Of a DNA stretch of 64,000 nt, positions 62,352 to 64,000 are shown piece after piece (position 1 is the stretch's first letter; the number at the start of each line of letters is the position of its first letter). The notes under the pieces were generated by a model that ran no database searches, was not told the origin of the DNA, and saw nothing but the letters and a program-made list of their open reading frames with translations. Origin of the DNA: Plebeiibacterium sediminum (lineage in GTDB: Bacteria; Bacteroidota; Bacteroidia; Bacteroidales; Marinilabiliaceae); assembly GCF_026013605.1 (NCBI RefSeq), contig NZ_JAPDPJ010000013.1, positions 1 through 64,000 on the forward strand. The letters run 5' to 3'. A program made the translations under genes and the position numbers.

Positions 62352-64000
62352 TTAAACAATAAAGGGAAGTGTAAACTTAAAAATGCTTCCTGAGTCCATT
62401 GAAGTTTCAACCCAAATATCGCCACCCATTTTATTTATATAAGCTTTACAAATAGCCAGGCCCAAACCTGCACCACCATATGATTTATTTGGATCCTTTA
62501 ACTGAGCAAATCGTTCAAAAATATTTTTACGCTTGTTTTCAGGAATACCTATACCAGTATCCTCAACAGAAATAACAATATCAGTACCTTGCACTTCATA
62601 AGCAATTTTGAGGAAACCATTTTCTGTAAATTTCAAGGCATTACTTAAAAGGTTATCCAAAATCTGACGTAATTTAGTTTCATCTGATTTTAAAATAGCA
62701 TCCTTATCAGGTAAAGGAAGCATTGTAATAATTTCAAGACCCTTACTTGCAATATCGGGCTTATAAAAAGCAGCGATGCTCCTTATAAGTTCATTAATAT
62801 TAACTTCATTTTCGATAATATCAACTTCTCCAATCTCAATTTTTGAAATATCGATAATATCATTTACAATTCTGAGTAATTGCTGTCCACTCGACCTGAT
62901 AATATCACAATAGTATTCCAATTCTTCATTTTGGAGCGCTGTACTTTTCAACAGGTCAGAAAATCCAACAATACCATTCATTGGAGTTCGGATTTCGTGC
63001 GACATGTTACACAGAAAGGCTGTTTTTAAACGATCACTTTCTTCCGCATGTTCTTTTGCTTTACTTAATTCCTCCTGTGTTTCCTTTAGTGTAGTAATAT
63101 CGTGTGCTACAGAGTATGAAATACCCTTTTCATAAATAGGTTGTACCATCCACGAAAACCAAACAGAGCTACCATCTTTACAAACATATCTATTTTCGAA
63201 TTCAAGCAGTTCTGGTTGCTCCTTAATTTTTTCACTAATATAGTCTACTGTTCTCTTTAAATCATTGGGATGAATCATTTCAAACATAGATCGTCCCTGT
63301 ACTTCCTCAGATGTGAAACCTAATATTCTATAGAATGCAGGATTGGTCTTTATAAAAACACCATTTATATCAGCGATGCAAATAGGATTGGCAACCAAAT
63401 TAAAAATACGTTCATACTCTAACAAATCCTGCTTTTTATTGAGCATTCTTTGCTTGGTAATAATAAGGTCTGTAATATTATTTGCAACAACATATACTCC
63501 TATCAATTGGTTGCTATTATCACTTATAGGATTAAAGTCAAGATTAAACCACATGTTTGAACCATTATATTCAATTTTATCTATGGAATTAAGTGCTTGA
63601 TTTGACTTTACAACCTCTTTAAGGTTTGGAAGAATTAAATTATAGTAGTTTTTATAACCTACAGTGGTTAAGTCCACAACATTATGATCTGCAGTAAGAA
63701 ATGTAGATTTAAAATTATCATTATAAAATGACAGTTTGAGATTTTTGGAATAAAAACAATTTAAAGCTCCTGACTTTTCGTAAAGCACCTTACACACAAG
63801 ATCATTAGTGAAATTGTCATCATACTTATCATTAAATTTTAGATAAATATTTTTTAAATCGACCTCTATTAGCTCCTTGATCTGCAGGCTTAATTTAATA
63901 GCAGCCTGATCAAAACAGTCTTTCTTTTCATCCAACAAAATAATATATCCCATGAGTACATCATCCGGATAAAAAACAGGAACTACTAGTATTGACTTAA
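62352..64000 (-). CDS. PAS-domain sensor histidine kinase, 5' end outside the window
   Basis: Cytoplasmic or membrane-linked kinase, visible part 548 residues, truncated at the right edge. The frame stays open past the ATG at 63953 to the end of the window, and those upstream codons continue a GAF-like fold (ILVVPVFYPDDVLMGYIILLDE), so that ATG is probably internal. The visible order is: end of a GAF domain (to about residue 60), a PAS domain (about 80-170), a second PAS with PAC (about 190-300), HisKA with SHEIRTPMNG near 335, and an ATPase domain with LLSNALKFTENG, DTGIGIPE and GAGLGLAICK. There is no receiver domain. The signal is unknown. Confidence 0.88.
   Translation of the reverse strand, partial: KSILVVPVFYPDDVLMGYIILLDEKKDCFDQAAIKLSLQIKELIEVDLKNIYLKFNDKYDDNFTNDLVCKVLYEKSGALNCFYSKNLKLSFYNDNFKSTFLTADHNVVDLTTVGYKNYYNLILPNLKEVVKSNQALNSIDKIEYNGSNMWFNLDFNPISDNSNQLIGVYVVANNITDLIITKQRMLNKKQDLLEYERIFNLVANPICIADINGVFIKTNPAFYRILGFTSEEVQGRSMFEMIHPNDLKRTVDYISEKIKEQPELLEFENRYVCKDGSSVWFSWMVQPIYEKGISYSVAHDITTLKETQEELSKAKEHAEESDRLKTAFLCNMSHEIRTPMNGIVGFSDLLKSTALQNEELEYYCDIIRSSGQQLLRIVNDIIDISKIEIGEVDIIENEVNINELIRSIAAFYKPDIASKGLEIITMLPLPDKDAILKSDETKLRQILDNLLSNALKFTENGFLKIAYEVQGTDIVISVEDTGIGIPENKRKNIFERFAQLKDPNKSYGGAGLGLAICKAYINKMGGDIWVETSMDSGSIFKFTLPFIV

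Noticed and set aside
1-64000. CRISPR array, tRNA, rRNA, prophage or integron
   Set aside because: No regularly spaced direct repeats, no cloverleaf-like T-arm motifs, no phage structural genes and no integrase were found.

Overview
The window comes from the chromosome of an AT-rich member of the Bacteroidota. The main evidence is gene content typical of the phylum: two-repeat DUF1573 protein, GldB-family lipoprotein, MurF-alanine racemase fusion, TGS-domain nucleoside kinase, DUF4837 lipoprotein, full-length fused GcvP, and a zinc-ligand-less queuine tRNA-ribosyltransferase. The promoters agree: several fit the Bacteroidota pattern TTG-N(17-23)-TAnnTTTG, and recognisable Shine-Dalgarno sequences are rare. 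I cannot fix the genus; a marine or sediment Bacteroidia (Marinilabiliales-like) is a guess. No rRNA, tRNA, CRISPR array or prophage was seen. Most of the window is ordinary core genome.

Layout. 0.2-6.1 kb: DUF1573 protein, lipoamide dehydrogenase (lpdA), and an operon pairing a membrane-anchored DEDDh exonuclease with a cNMP/CBS/DUF294 protein. 6.2-20.6 kb, all minus strand: sensor kinase with an ABC-type binding domain, nucleoside kinase, uvrA, a lytic transglycosylase, pdxA, leucyl aminopeptidase, two envelope/unknown genes, and a coiled-coil membrane protein paired with a LysM lytic transglycosylase. 20.7-24.7 kb, plus strand: Ig-like lipoprotein, thiamine-binding protein, DUF3108 and CHAD proteins. 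24.7-28.0 kb, minus: a small unknown gene, murF-alr and tdk. 28.1-31.7 kb, plus: acidic unknown protein, rsmI, coiled-coil lipoprotein and a YjjG-like nucleotidase. 31.7-39.8 kb, mostly minus: peroxiredoxin, dnaB, (ispE on plus), biotin carrier and carboxyltransferase, lptF/G-type permease and tgt. 39.9-45.7 kb, plus: glycosyltransferase, ECF sigma factor, rsmG, rpmH, PASTA protein, rluD-like and ddl.

45.7-50.6 kb is the only clearly accessory stretch. A REP-associated tyrosine transposase (RAYT) gene lies between inverted copies of a two-hairpin REP-like repeat. More copies lie on the far side of gcvP, so gcvP is bracketed by repeat-bearing spacers. A perfect 25-bp hairpin and several terminators sit in the same spacers.

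50.6-64.0 kb: M20 amidohydrolase, ferredoxin, 5-formyl-THF cyclo-ligase, gldB, a bile-acid:sodium symporter-family transporter, an outer-membrane barrel, nadE, a Crp/Fnr regulator, a DUF418 membrane protein with a small partner, a chemoreceptor, and a PAS sensor kinase whose 5' end runs off the right edge.

Functional themes: peptidoglycan building and remodelling (murF-alr, ddl, two lytic transglycosylases, PASTA protein), cofactor and one-carbon metabolism (pdxA, nadE, lpdA, gcvP, cyclo-ligase), ribosome and tRNA modification (rsmI, rsmG, rluD, tgt) and DNA replication/repair (dnaB, uvrA). I found no convincing new defence or secretion system. The most unusual items are the RAYT/REP island, the membrane-anchored exonuclease pair, and several enzymes lacking textbook metal ligands.
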